A stretch of DNA of 64,000 nt. Source: Aquila chrysaetos chrysaetos (lineage: Eukaryota; Chordata; Aves; Accipitriformes; Accipitridae). Every line of letters begins with the position of its first letter. Within the stretch, counting starts at the first letter, position 1. Under the pieces are notes generated by a model. It saw only the letters and a list, made by a program, of their open reading frames with translations, was not told the origin of the DNA and searched no databases. Shown one piece after another: positions 1 through 16,000 of the stretch. Made by a program: the position numbers and the translations under genes. The stretch is from NCBI RefSeq assembly GCF_900496995.4, contig NC_044024.1, forward strand, positions 21,330,698 to 21,394,697, given 5' to 3'.

Positions 1-22
1 GAATCCCCATACAGGACAAGTT
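1..22 (+). CDS. MAGT1: MAGT1 internal exon, 3' end only
   Basis: The window opens inside a coding exon. From base 2 the frame reads NPHTGQV and stops at a consensus donor (gtaagt at 23). Base 1 is the last base of the preceding codon, Lys in human. The human MAGT1 equivalent, recalled from memory, is NPHTGHV followed by NYIHG, and the next exon at 2,503 begins exactly NYIHG. MAGT1 (OST3/OST6 family) is a multipass ER and plasma-membrane protein. It serves as an oxidoreductase subunit of the STT3B oligosaccharyltransferase and is implicated in Mg2+ transport. The upstream part of the gene, with the thioredoxin-like domain, is outside the window. Confidence 0.85.
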
Positions 23-4612
<4,590 letters not shown>

Positions 4613-4687
4613 ATGGTGGTGTTACTTTAGGAATGGTACTCCTCCACGAAGCTGCTACTTCTGACATGGATGTGGGGAAAAGAAAAA
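4613..4687 (+). CDS. MAGT1: MAGT1 exon ([19 protein letters not shown]...)
   Basis: 75-nt exon. The split Asn codon is completed and the frame reads [19 protein letters not shown], then VGKRK, ending with one base of the next Ile codon before gtaagt. It carries the end of one membrane helix ([10 protein letters not shown]) and the polar loop [13 protein letters not shown]. The bird has His where I recall Cys in human (LLHEAATS versus LLCEAATS). Confidence 0.9.
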
Positions 4688-5149
4688 GTAAGTACTAATA
4701 CTTGTCTTTCCAAGAGAGCGCACATTCAGTAAAGATTTTTGATACACTATTTAATAGAAATGCTTTTGCGCTGTGGGTTTTTGTACATTTGCCACCTCTA
4801 AGCAGAAGTGAATCGTTTGGTTTTTCAGCAGCATTTGGAGTTGCTTAGCAAACTGCAAGATAAATTCAAAGCCCTTTTGGGAGATGGAGAGATAAAAAGA
4901 TGCTTTGCAGCATTTTGCTACTAAGGGAGATAAGAAGGCACTTACTTTCTCTTGAAGAAATTGTATAAAATTGATTTACAGTAGGAATTTGAAAGAAAAT
5001 GGGTAAATTTAGTTCTCAGTGACTCTAATAGAGGTCTCATCTGACCAAATCTGTAAATATTACAGAATGTTTTTGAAAACCCCAGTCACTGTGGTGTGTT
5101 CAGTGACAAGCTGTCACATTACCAGAATCTTATTCTGCATCTCTTGCAG
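4688..5149 (+). other. MAGT1: MAGT1 intron
   Basis: Short intron with donor gtaagt and acceptor atctcttgcag. No feature recognised. Confidence 0.75.
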
Positions 5150-5240
5150 TTATGTGTATTGCTGGTATTGGCTTGGTGGTGTTGTTCTTCAGCTGGTTGC
5201 TGTCTGTCTTCAGATCTAAATACCACGGCTACCCATACAG
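5150..5240 (+). CDS. MAGT1: MAGT1 penultimate exon, last transmembrane helix
   Basis: 91-nt exon encoding [20 protein letters not shown], then [10 protein letters not shown] and two bases (AG) of the next Ser codon. It contains the final transmembrane helix and the conserved cytosolic [11 protein letters not shown] tail of OST3/OST6-family proteins. The donor is AG followed by gtacat. Without splicing, the frame would continue for 33 more residues to 5,340. Confidence 0.9.
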
Positions 5241-6378
5241 GTACATCTTTTTTGCTGCTTCAGTCATTGTTTTCCTGTGCATTGCAATACAGCTACACCA
5301 GTATAGACTTTTTTTTAAGAAAGTGGGTAAACACAAATGAGGACTTTAAAAAAAGATTGAGTGGTAGTAGAAGGTTTTTTTGGTTTTTTTACCTGGACTG
5401 CATGCTTATGAATGAATCTGTTCCTGCTGACTGGCATTTCCTTGTCTGGTAATATTATTATAAACCAGAACAGAGAAATAGGCAAAGAGCATATTTTCTG
5501 AAATCTAATTGCTTCTGAAAGAGTGGCAATATTGGTCAATATAATCACCAGAAATAATGGTATTTGGTGGATATCACAATTTTTCAGTTTGGCCAAAGGA
5601 AAGATTGTGGTACTCTCCTTTTCATGCCATTACATACTATAAAATATTTGTATTTTCATAGTGATACCTCAGCCAACTTATACTGAAAATAAGTGTGTCC
5701 TATTTTTCTACTTTTTCCTCCATATTAATACATCTTGATTATTAATCTTTATTTGTGAAAACAAGGAGGATGGCTGATGCTTTAAACCTGCATACATTTT
5801 GGGATTGCTTCTTTAAAGAGTCTAACACTATTAATTGACAGCTTAATACATATATATGATCAGGATAGGTATCTTATGTGTTTTTACTAGGTTTTAGGAA
5901 TTTTGAAGGAATAAATACATGTCAAGGGACCAGCTCCTGACCATTTCAGTTTCTGCAAAAAGTTTAATTTGTCTGGAAGGCTAATCCCATAGGCAAATAT
6001 TACCCCCTTTATATGAGAAGTCAGTTGTTATTTTAAAATATCTAAATAATAAAACTTGTTATTTCATAAAGACTTCTCAAGACCGGAAGAGAGCTAAACT
6101 TATTCTCTGTTTAATAACTGGTCAGCTTTGATTCTGGTCTATGCAATGGTCTTGCGTACTTCTGCTAACTTTGTTGTAGGTAAGATGTGGTTGTCTTGAC
6201 TTTTGAGTTACTAGAAGACTCGCTTTTAAGCGACTTCTCCACAGCTGCTTTCATCGTAGTTGCATCAGGCCCAGTTCTCATTCTGATTTTCTCAGCATAT
6301 ATGAAAGCTAAGTGGAATGTTGCACACCTTTTGTCTCTTATAAAATTAATAAGAATGTTTGTTATTTTGTTCCTGCAG
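5241..6378 (+). other. MAGT1: last intron of MAGT1
   Basis: Intron between the penultimate and terminal coding exons, with acceptor tgttcctgcag. The first 97 bases would be open reading frame if retained. Otherwise it is AT-rich with no repeat family I can name. Confidence 0.75.
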
Positions 6379-6394
6379 TTTCCTAATGAGTTAA
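6379..6394 (+). CDS. MAGT1: MAGT1 terminal coding exon (SFLMS-stop)
   Basis: After the acceptor at 6,377-6,378, T completes the split Ser codon. The frame then reads FLMS and stops with TAA at 6,392-6,394. SFLMS is the conserved C-terminus of vertebrate MAGT1, which confirms the exon despite only 16 coding bases. Confidence 0.9.
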
Positions 6395-7905
6395 AGGATT
6401 CCAGAATCTCTAACATCAGAAAGGTGGCGACTTTGAAATTGCGTGTAATGGAATGGAAGAGCTAAATATGTATGGTTCGTGCTACCTCTCTTTACACTGA
6501 ATGAGATAGTTAAACACTGATCCAAAGACAACATGTAGTGCCTTAAATATAACAAGCAATTTGCTCTGAAGGACACAGAGTATTAAGATGCAATCTCTTT
6601 TTCATAAGCTTTACATCTTCTTAAACAACTCTACTTCTAGTAAAATTCAGAACTTAATGCTTAGAGCTACATTTCCATAGACTAACTAGAAACAGTACTT
6701 TAAATTCAGTTGGATAATCTGTTTTCCATGTGTTTCTTTTTCCTTCAAATATTTATCACTTTATTTCCTGTTTGTGCGTAGCAGGTGACAATAGCTTCTC
6801 TGTCATGCCTTTTCGTGGTTGAGAAAACATCTTCTGGAAATCTTTTCTTTCAGTCTGTATGCAACCCTTGGAGCATACTCCAAATTCCAGTGTGGAATGT
6901 GCACATCCTGGAGTTGTATCTCATTTTTGAGAGGAGTCCTTAACTGCTGTATGATGCAAGAGGTTGTTTCACAGATGAAGGGAGAATTTTCAACAGGTAG
7001 AACTGAGTTATTAATTCAATTATTCATTAAAAACTTTCTTTGCCAAATGCTGAAACTGCAGCATTTAAGTTGTAAACGTTGCTCAGAGCCAGAAAAAGTA
7101 TTCCTATACTGACCAACACTCACACTCTCAAAAATACAAACCAAAACTACAAAGGTAACTAGCTACCTGTAGCATGAATTCAAAGTTGCTAACTGGCTTT
7201 CCAGTTACTGCTCAGAGCCCTGACAAACCAACAGGTATCAGATTTTTGGTCATTGTGTAAGTTCTTGCATTCTCCGTTTATTTTCTCTAAGTTTTTATCC
7301 TTGGGGAGAATATGGGAGTGGGCAGAGAGATATCTAATCTCAGGATAAATATTGTTACCCCAGGAAAGGTTTGTTAGCCTTACAGCTGAATGCATGTGCT
7401 TTTTGCTCTCTCCTTTTGTTCTCTCATCTCACAAAGATTCTTTGCCTTAAGGATTCTTGAGTGGAAGATGTTGTGCCTCAGCCCAAACTGCTGTGTAGTT
7501 CAGCACCTGTACTACAGGAAATCTTTGCAGCCTGATTCAGTAACACTTCCTTCTGTAGGCCATGGTGGCCTTGGAGGTTACTAGTCAGAAGAAAATATGA
7601 TGAGACTTTTGTCTCCTGCTTCTGCCTCTCCCCTGTCTGAAGGGGTTACAGAATTTGGATGCTTTAGATTGAATCTCGGAAAGGACTATATCATTCAGAG
7701 TAGAATGTTACTCTTATGCAATTTTGCTAAATTAACACACATCTCAAGTGCCTTAACTTCACTAATTTAGTTGTTTGATGTTTCAACTTTTTGAGATGCA
7801 TTTTTCTATGCCATACAGAACGACAAGCCTTAGTGGAATGGATAAATTGTGTGCCTGACTGGATTTTGGACAAGTTTCAATAAAATTTTTTAGTGTAATC
7901 CATGC
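6395..7905 (+). other. MAGT1: MAGT1 3' untranslated region
   Basis: Sequence between the stop codon and the best poly(A) signal. It is AT-rich with no open frame worth calling. The end is inferred from AATAAA at 7,879 and a T/GT-rich stretch just downstream. A second AATAAA at 8,304 could extend it. Confidence 0.6.
7879..7884 (+). terminator. candidate MAGT1 poly(A) signal
   Basis: Canonical AATAAA about 1.5 kb after the MAGT1 stop, followed by a T-rich stretch and GT-rich sequence (ctgtgtctttt). Alternatives are ATTAAA at 7,025 and AATAAA at 8,304. Confidence 0.5.
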
Positions 7906-10900
7906 TCCTGTGTCTTTTGAACTTTAACATAAACCAAACAAAACTCTTTTCTCCCACTATTGCTTCAATGTGTTAATAGAAGTGTCTGTATATAGTAAAT
8001 AACCTGAGTATGGCTGAGTGGACTGGATTAGTAGCATATATGTGTTTATGTGGGAAATTACAGCCCAAAACGTCAATACTAGACATCTTCTCATGTAGCC
8101 AACTAATAGCATAAAGATTGCATGGTTTTCACTTGTCTTTGACAGCTGTCCTGAGGTGCAAATCTTGGCTTCCTGAGTCCTAGACAGATCAACTAATAGG
8201 ATTTCTGGAGGTAGAATCTAGTTAGCCGTATAGATTTGCCTGGAACAACTCTGGACTGCTGTACCTATTGCTTATTTTCCTGCCCTGTTGGTACAATGCT
8301 TCCAATAAACTTTTAGGTTGGCTGTGCTTTAGTCATTAGCAGTGCAGGTCAAAGTGGCTTACAATCTCATTCTCAAGTAGTAATGTTTTTTCTTAAACTT
8401 TCAGACTCGTTTCTAATTTTTCTGATGGGGTGCATATTTTATTCTATCCCTCTAAAAAGCATCTAATCGTATATTGACTAACTTCAAACAGTTGCACATC
8501 TCGCTGGTGGATGGTGGAGACATGTTGGCCTTCCACTTCAGGTGGTATAGATGTTGAGGTTTGGATTTTCTTCTTTTTCCGTGCTGACATATGAAATGAA
8601 AATAATGCTTACTTTTTCTGACAGTTTTTCTGCTCTCTAGGCTGAAACTGAAGTGCATGGAGGAGGCAACAAGTGTGATAGTGGAGCAAAAGAAGATTGA
8701 GTGCTTGCAAGGACCTGTAACAGATTTAGAGAGGATGCAGTTCTAGAAAGATTTGATTTGTGCAGCAGTTGAGCAGTAATGGCCAGCTATAATTGGTACC
8801 CAAAGTGATTCTCTGGGACCGTTGGGACGTGCATCTCACTAACTAGTTAGTCTAATACCGTTCTGGACCAGCAGAACAAAAGTGGAAGAGGCAATGCATT
8901 TGAGAGCTGGTATGCTAAAACTGGGAGTTTGATGAGGCCGTCTCCTTTAGAAAGTGAGTCATTAAGCAGCTCAGAAGTACCATAAAAGCTCACCTTTAGA
9001 GAACATTTATTGTAATAAAAGGAGGAAATGGTATGTTCTGTAGCTGAAAATGGACTGTGTGGTTTTGTTAATGTGGCTGGCCTCGAAGATTGCTGCTTTT
9101 TCTGCTTTTGAGAAGAGGCTGTGGTGTATTTAAAATGTATCTTGGAATAATAGCTAGAAATAATTTAGGGAGCTCTCTGGTGAGCTAAGCCCAAGGCAAG
9201 ATAGTAAATCTAATTGGATTAATCTAGGTAATGGTTTGTGTTATCCACAATTTACTGGAAGCTCCCATCTTCAAACCATTCTAGTGTTTAGTACAGGACG
9301 TGCTTCTTAATGGTGATGCCTAGTAGTCATTCCTGCAGTTAAGCCTTTAACAGAGATGCTTCATAAGCACATGCTCTTCAAGCTCAGAACTGCTTAGTCC
9401 TCCAACAAGATGGAAAATGTGCTAAGCTCTGCATCTGCTGTGTATGGCTTGGTGCTCGTGCAAATAACCTTCATTAATTCCATGGCTGGTGATGTCTGTG
9501 TGGCTGAGTGTACATACACAATCACATCATTAAGATACACATTCAGACATGACGGTAAGAACAAGGTAAACCTTTTGGCAGGCAATGGGATAGCCATCAG
9601 TGTCTGGGGAATATGATGAGATGATGGCTGCCTAGGGGCTTTAGGAGAAAAATGTAGATGCTTTTATGGTCACAACTGTTGGACGTGTAACTAAATGTAC
9701 AGCAAGGCTTATTCTGAGCCTTGTTAAAAAAAGTGTAAGAGTAAGGATAACAGTGATAGTTTTATTCCTAGTCTATATTCCTGGCAAATCAGTAGAAGTT
9801 TTAGAAGTACTGAAGAAAGTCAATTGTTTAACTTTCTAAACATTTGGAACATCCAAAGAAAATCAGAAACCTGAATTGCTTAATGCTTGTTTGGATGTGC
9901 TGCCCATGATATCAGATTATGCTAGATCATGGCATCTTGTAGCCAGACTCTGTCAGGAGAAAAGAATGGTCTGTAGTGTTCCTTTATGGCTTATTAGCAA
10001 TGGTTTCTGATAGTGTGTTTTAAAAACTGTCCATTGTAGAACAGAAAATCACTTATGCTGAAATCAGATTTTTTTTAAGAACTTAAAATTTCAAAGTGCT
10101 TTCATCTGCTATGAGAAAATCCTCACAAAGGATTTAGAAAAGTGCTGGCACTTTGCTTCTGTATTGGACCTTGATGTTTACTGCTTTCTCATGCTGAAAA
10201 GGTTTAATTATCAAATACAAACCACTACTCAACTGATTCCACACCATCACTTTGAACTTGCGGGGGGGGGGAACAGAATAACAGCAAAACAAAGAACAAA
10301 CCCAGGCTCTTGAGTAAGCAGTCGTCTGTTCTCAGTTTTTTATCATGCTTTTTGTCTGACAAATAGAGAATGAGTTTCATTGGATGTAATCGATTCCACT
10401 TAAAAGCTCAGATCTTGACCATTCCTATAAAAGGAATTTAAGCATAGTGTTTTATTGTTCTGGATTAATTGTGCTACTTTTATCCCAGATAATAATCTGA
10501 AAAAGATGTATATGTAGTTTGTATTTCTAGGTCAGGAGCACATAAAGTTATTAAAATATTCTCTTGTCAATTGATAACTATACATGTCTTTCAGCCATTT
10601 TTCTTAAAAGTAGGCTAATATCTACTTAAGAAAACTAATTACTATCATTATGGAAAAAAAAAAAAAATCAGCGTGATGAGACTCTACAGTGGCCCTTCGT
10701 TTGTCCTGCAAACTAAGGTCTGAATCCTCATTCTTCCAGGTATATTGGAGCAGCCGGCAGCGTCTGTTAGTAGAGCACTGGGGGAAGGGGTCCTGTGTGC
10801 TGGGGAAACTTAACTGTAGGTATGTTAGATGTGCAAAATGTTTCTCTACAGATGCACGCAATATGTGTCCATACGCAGATTTCAGTGTGCTTCTACAATC

Positions 10901-12419
10901 TGTTTTCTGACAACCTCATGATACTGTCAGATTTTGTCTTCTGGAGTAATTGTTGGGAGATGGAAACATTTCTGTTCTTACTTTTATCTTGACCTTTTCT
11001 CACAAAAGGATTTTTTTCATGTGCAACTTTAAAGTTACAAATTGGAGGCAATTAAATCAGTTTTTTTTTTAAACTGCTTTAAAATACCTTCTTCCATCTC
11101 CCAAGGAAATAGTAAAAGAAAGAAAGAAAGATCACAGAGGAATAGTAATAAATATATCTATGTAGTTATTGTAAATCGGTAGGATATTAGTCCATAAAGC
11201 AGACTAAATCCCTTGAAGAGGAAAATAAATGTTTTGTGTTCTTACCTTAATCACACAATTGGAATACTAATGCAGAGCCAAGAATAGGTAATGCTTCTGG
11301 TTTAATTTATCTGTGTGGTGGCAAAAAAATAGAATGGCTTTTTGCAATTTTTTAATGGAATTTGTAGCAGTCAGTTAACACAGATTTATCTTTTCTCTTT
11401 CTAAAATTTAGCTAGAAGGCAGGCGATGCTTTGGTCTTTTAAAACTGTAGCGTTGACCATGAGATAGCATTTGTTAACAAAGCTGTTACTAAATCTGCTG
11501 TTCGGTATTACTAAAATTCATCAAGTACAGGATGCAGTTCTTGGGTAAAATGTTAAATTCTAAAGCAAATTCTGTTTAGACCAGTTTGCAGAATTTCCCT
11601 GTGACCTGTAAGCTTGTATATACTGAAGTGTGAAAACTGTATTTATTCTATTATCATTGCATTTTAGAATGAAATAGATATTAAGGAGTAGTTATACTTA
11701 AGATGACAAGGCTTTCACTTATGATTTTTTTTTCTTGTATTTTGCACATTGCTTTATGAAACCAGGTGAGTTGGTATTTTTTTTTCTAGCTGCTGCAGAA
11801 CAATGTATTAATTTTCAAAACTGGTTATCTGTATAGTAAGCGAATAATACTTACTTGTGTCACTGGTTTCAGATTCTGTGCGGTAGTGGACTTGGTTTTG
11901 GTGGTCCGTTCTGTTCTGGTCATGTGGGAAGATGGAAGTTTACATGAAAACCCCAGCCAGTAGAGTTCAGTAGCCTTCTCAGAAAGGCATGTAACTTCTT
12001 TCCCTCTGAATAGGGATGTATTCCAATCCTCCTCTTTTGATACAGTTTTTAACATCTGACAGGAATGTAGAAGCCGCTAGTACAAGCAGGGAAAATTATC
12101 TTGGCATACTTCTGCAAAGCTGCCAAAGATGTGTTTCCTTATCTAAATAATTTTCCGTTTAAAAAAAAAAAAAAAAAAAAGTTCTAGCAAAGCTGGGCTT
12201 AAGTGAAGCTCTAGCTAGCAGTGTAACTTGGGTGCTGTTCAAGTTCAACCTTGATAATTTTCAATATAGCTGACGTAATTCAGATCTTGCTGTCTTTCTA
12301 TACTGGTCTCGGGGGAACCGTCTCCTCCCAAGTTTGCTTCTGTGCTCATGTCCTGGTCTGCTTTGAGTTTGACGGCTGATCCCCAAAGAGGATTAGAGTC
12401 GTTCAGGTGCTGTTATTAG
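7906..12419. other. intergenic region between MAGT1 and ATRX
   Basis: About 4.5 kb with no coding exon, RNA gene or named repeat family that I can support. It holds a second AATAAA (8,304), a run of ten G (10,262-10,271), an AAAG microsatellite (11,114-11,130) and a long A tract (about 12,161-12,180). All open frames are short and lack a family signature. Confidence 0.6.
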
Positions 12420-12739
12420 AGTTTGGCCGGCGTCGCGGCGTTACTCTTCGTACGGCTGAGGTATTCAAAGACCGTGATTAACTTTGATGTTGTTGAATCC
12501 AGGTTGCGGAACCGCCCGAGGCCGCGGTCCCCTGACGATGGAGTGGGCGGCTGGGGACGAGGTGAGACCCGACGCTCGCTGTCGCCGCTTGCTCCGTCTC
12601 CTGCCGCCCGTCGGAGCCCCGCCGCGCTCTGCCTGACCCCGCGGGATGCGTGCGCGCTTGGCTCCCGCCACGGAGGCCGAGGCCGCGGGGGCACCCACCG
12701 GCGGGAGCGCCCTGCTGGGCGAAGTCAGTACACTCTGTT

Positions 12740-13078
12740 TTGAAATGATGTCACGGGCCTCGGTGCGTGACGCCAGGCCCGTGCCGGTGAGGTAACCCTC
12801 CCTCCAGCCAATCGGGGCGGGGAAGGCTGGGACGGTGACGTGAACGCCCCTAGCAACAGGCCCCGTCGGAGCCGCCCAATTAGAAAATAGCTGGGGGCGG
12901 CGAGGAGCCAATGGGAGTCGGCGACGGAGGAAGGCGGCAGGAAGGCAGGTCTCCCTCAGCCTCCCTCCGCTAAGATGGCGGCGGAGCTTGCGATGGTGGC
13001 AATAGCGGCTTTGTCTCCTTTCAGCGCCTGAGCCCGGTTCCGGCCCGGCCGGCCGCACCGAGCAGCGGCAGCGGAGAC
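12740..13078 (+). promoter_or_regulatory. ATRX: ATRX core promoter and 5' UTR
   Basis: No TATA box is seen; this looks like a housekeeping CpG promoter. Sites visible: CRE-like TGATGTCA (12,746-12,753) and TGACGTGA (12,836-12,843), CCAAT boxes (12,808-12,812 and 12,908-12,912), a GC box GGGGCGGGG (12,814-12,822) and a YY1-type AAGATGGCGGC (12,972-12,982). YY1 sites of this form usually sit at or just after the start site, so transcription probably begins near 12,950-12,980 and the 5' UTR is about 100 nt. The exact start cannot be read from sequence alone. Confidence 0.65.
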
Positions 13079-13098
13079 ATGACCGCAGAGCCCGTGAG
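13079..13098 (+). CDS. ATRX: ATRX exon 1 (start codon)
   Basis: ATG at 13,079 in the CpG island, reading MTAEPV plus AG of a Ser codon, then a gtacgg donor. Human ATRX begins MTAEPMSESKL, and exon 2 supplies ESKL in the right phase, so the start is secure. Only 20 coding bases lie in this exon. The long open frame that continues past the donor is GC-rich intron. Confidence 0.95.
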
Positions 13099-16000
13099 GT
13101 ACGGCCCGGAGCCCGCCCCTTCCGGGCGGCGGGGGGAGCGGCGGCGGCGGCTGCTGGCGGGCGGCCTCCGCGGCTGCACGGCCCGGCCCGGCCCGCGGCC
13201 CCGCGGCGGGGGGTGGGGCGGGGACGGGGACGGGCCCGGGGCGGCGGGCGCTGGCGGAGGTCGGGCAGGAGGCGGGATGGCGGCGGGAGGCCGGCCGGCT
13301 GGGGAGCGCCGGGGGAGGGGACGGCGGCGGAGGCGGCCGAGCGCAGCCGGGCGGCGGGCGCTCGGCTCGGCTCGGCTCGCCGCGGCCCGGCGCTTGGCGG
13401 GCGGCGGCGGCGGCTCTCTTCCCCGGTCACGGCGGGCCCGGGCCGCGGTAGGGCTGGGTTGGGATGTCCCGTCCCGTCCCGGCGGGAAGGCCTGGAGGGG
13501 CGGGGCCGGCATCGCCCCCCGCCATCGTCCGCCGTGCCCCCGCCGCTGGCTGCCGCGGGATGTGCCCTCCGTTTGTCCGCCCCCGCCCCACGTGTTTGCG
13601 CCGTAGTAAAGTCCTTCCTCTCCCGCTGATCCCCCCCGCGGGGGATCTGTTTTCATGCTGGTTTACAAACATCTCCCTCTACCCTTGAAGAGCTGACTCC
13701 TGCCGCCTTAATTGTTACGAGCGGCTCCTGGTTTTGCTGTGTAAAGTAAGCGGGCTGACAGAAACCCGAGTAAAGTCAGTCTTAAGAAAGGCGCCATGTT
13801 AAACTACTAATAAATAGGTGGCTTTGTGTGCTTTCAGTTTATCCGTACTCAAGGGCTCCAACCAACGCAGTCCCATCACCCACAAATACTCCAAACGCCT
13901 AAGGCACTGTATAAAGTATTGTCACTTGACCCTCACGAATGTTGTGCGTGTCTTCAAAATCGGTGTTAAAGAAGCATCGTGCTGTCTGAAGTACTGAGCC
14001 CTGGATAAAGTTTTTTTCTGGGGTCATATTTGTGTATCTTCACCACCCAGTTTTAAGACTTATTTTGAGTAGTTTGTAACTGGGATGGCAGTTTTCCTCC
14101 TGCTGTGCATTGCTTGATTTTAAAGCCTTAACGTTTCTGAGTAAGTAATGCGTGTGTAATCTACTACTAACTAACAAAAAGAGATTTTTTAAAAGATTAT
14201 CATCATTATTGATGTAGATCACATGCTGGCTGTAAGTCGTGAGCATTGCAAATATATGTTGGTGCACGACTTTCCAACAGTTAGTAGTCTTTTCTGCATG
14301 TGTTTTCCTTATTTTGTAAGATGGGGCTTGTCCATCTCTTACCCGCTTCTCCCCTCGGTGTTCTTAAAGTACTTTGACACCTTAAACCACTTCTGTGTCG
14401 GATCGATTATTTCGTGTGTAGACTGAAATACTAATTAAGGGGCTTTCTCCTTTCTCTTTCCCAATCCCTGAAAATCAAGGGTAGAGTTTGATTTTTGTAT
14501 AGCAAAAGGACCTGTGTTACTAATATTTATTGACTGTTTTATGGTCATAATTACTATTACATATTCTGAAAAATGCTCTTCCATTTGGACAGCTTTGCTT
14601 TTTATTTTACTGTGACTGTTGTATTTTGTTCCCTATTTTCCCATATTCTGCTTTGTCTTTTTTTGAACCACTTGTTCCTGGTCTACTTTATGAAGGTTTT
14701 GTACTTAATCCTTTCCATATTCTTTTGTCGTTAGTGCAACAATTAGTGTTACTACTAAGGGGCTGCTTGAGTTTGTGCTTCAGTGGAAGAGGATACAGAA
14801 GCTCATACGTTTTCCATGCAGTTTTTCAGATTACCTACAGACAGAAGGGTGAATTGGATTATTTCAGATTATTTGTAATCTTAAAGATCAAAAAGTATGT
14901 ACAGAACAGATCTGAGATTGCATGTAGTCTTTGGGTTGGATCTGTCCCACATAAGCAGGCCTTGTGACAAACTACTTCTAAGTAGATGGACATAGTATGT
15001 TTGGGTTTTTTTTTTTTTTTTTGGTGCTCCAAACTTTTCTTCTGTGCATGAAGTCAGTTCTCATTCAGCCTAAATGTTTTTTATAATTCTTACACCATAT
15101 AGAGCTCATCTTGAACAGTGTTTTTATTTTACAAGAACAGTTCCATGCCAGGAACTAGGCATGACGTTGTAGGGTATCATGGTTTCAGGGTTATAAACTA
15201 ATGAACACATTGCATGGGCTTTTTCTTACTTTCTGTCAGTTCAAGTTCTACTTAAAGTTGGAGTTGGAGAGAATGAGAGGGAAAAGAAACACACCCCCAC
15301 ATCCCCCCCCCCCCCCCCATCTATCTCTCTTGTTCCCATTTCCCACAAGTCCTATTGGCCTGTCAGCTGCCTGCATTTCTGTCACCCTGCACAGTCACCC
15401 TACACGTTCGTTTCATCTTCTGCTATCTGCAGTTTTGCTCATGTAAGACGTGTACAGAAATAAAGCTAGGAGGTTGTTGTTAGAATTCTTTGGAAGGTAT
15501 GCAAACAATAGAATTTTGATGGAAAATCTTTTCCCAGCACTTCTGGAAGATAGACTTACGGTGTTTAAAAGGAAAATAATCAATACTAGTCTTCCAGCTA
15601 TGAAGTTTTAAACTTTTTTTGTAGGGAATACTTTTTTGATTTAATATTAAGCACCTAGGAGTCTCCCATGTCCAGGGTGACAAGTTTGGAATGCTGAAAA
15701 AAAATGGTGAAAACTGGAGTAACTTACTAAGAAACTTTTTTTAAAAAAATGCTACCTCTGTAAATGGTTATAAAGATTTCTCTACAACTTGTGCCCAAAA
15801 AATTGTTTGGTTTTTTTTTTCTTTTTTTAAAGTGGAGGAATCTTTGTCATAGTGACGTAACCTGTTCCTACCAATCAGTTCGTGCATTGTACAAATAAGC
15901 GCAGCAGTAGAAAAAGACGACAAGTTTTGAATCTTACCCACTTGAACCATCCAGTATTCAATGTAGTGATACTAGATTTTTTTTATGTTGGCAAAATAAA

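Larger units (their letters stand above)
12420..13640. promoter_or_regulatory. CpG island at the ATRX 5' end
   Basis: Base composition changes abruptly from AT-rich flanks to very GC-rich, CpG-dense DNA and returns to AT-rich after about 13,640. The island covers the promoter, ATRX exon 1 and the first ~550 bases of intron 1. The intronic half is G-rich on the + strand, with many runs of three to five G (13,120-13,440) that could fold as G-quadruplexes, and short tandem repeats of CGGCT (about 13,363-13,380) and GTCCC (about 13,465-13,480). Confidence 0.9.

Noticed and set aside
12465..13430. 321-codon - strand open frame and several other long frames on both strands of the CpG island
   Set aside because: Composition effect: GC-rich DNA has few stop codons. 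The products are Ala/Arg/Pro/Gly-rich on every frame with no domain.
13079..13606. 175-codon frame starting at the ATRX ATG
   Set aside because: The start is real, but the conserved protein leaves this frame at the gtacgg donor after 20 bases and continues in exon 2. The rest is intron.
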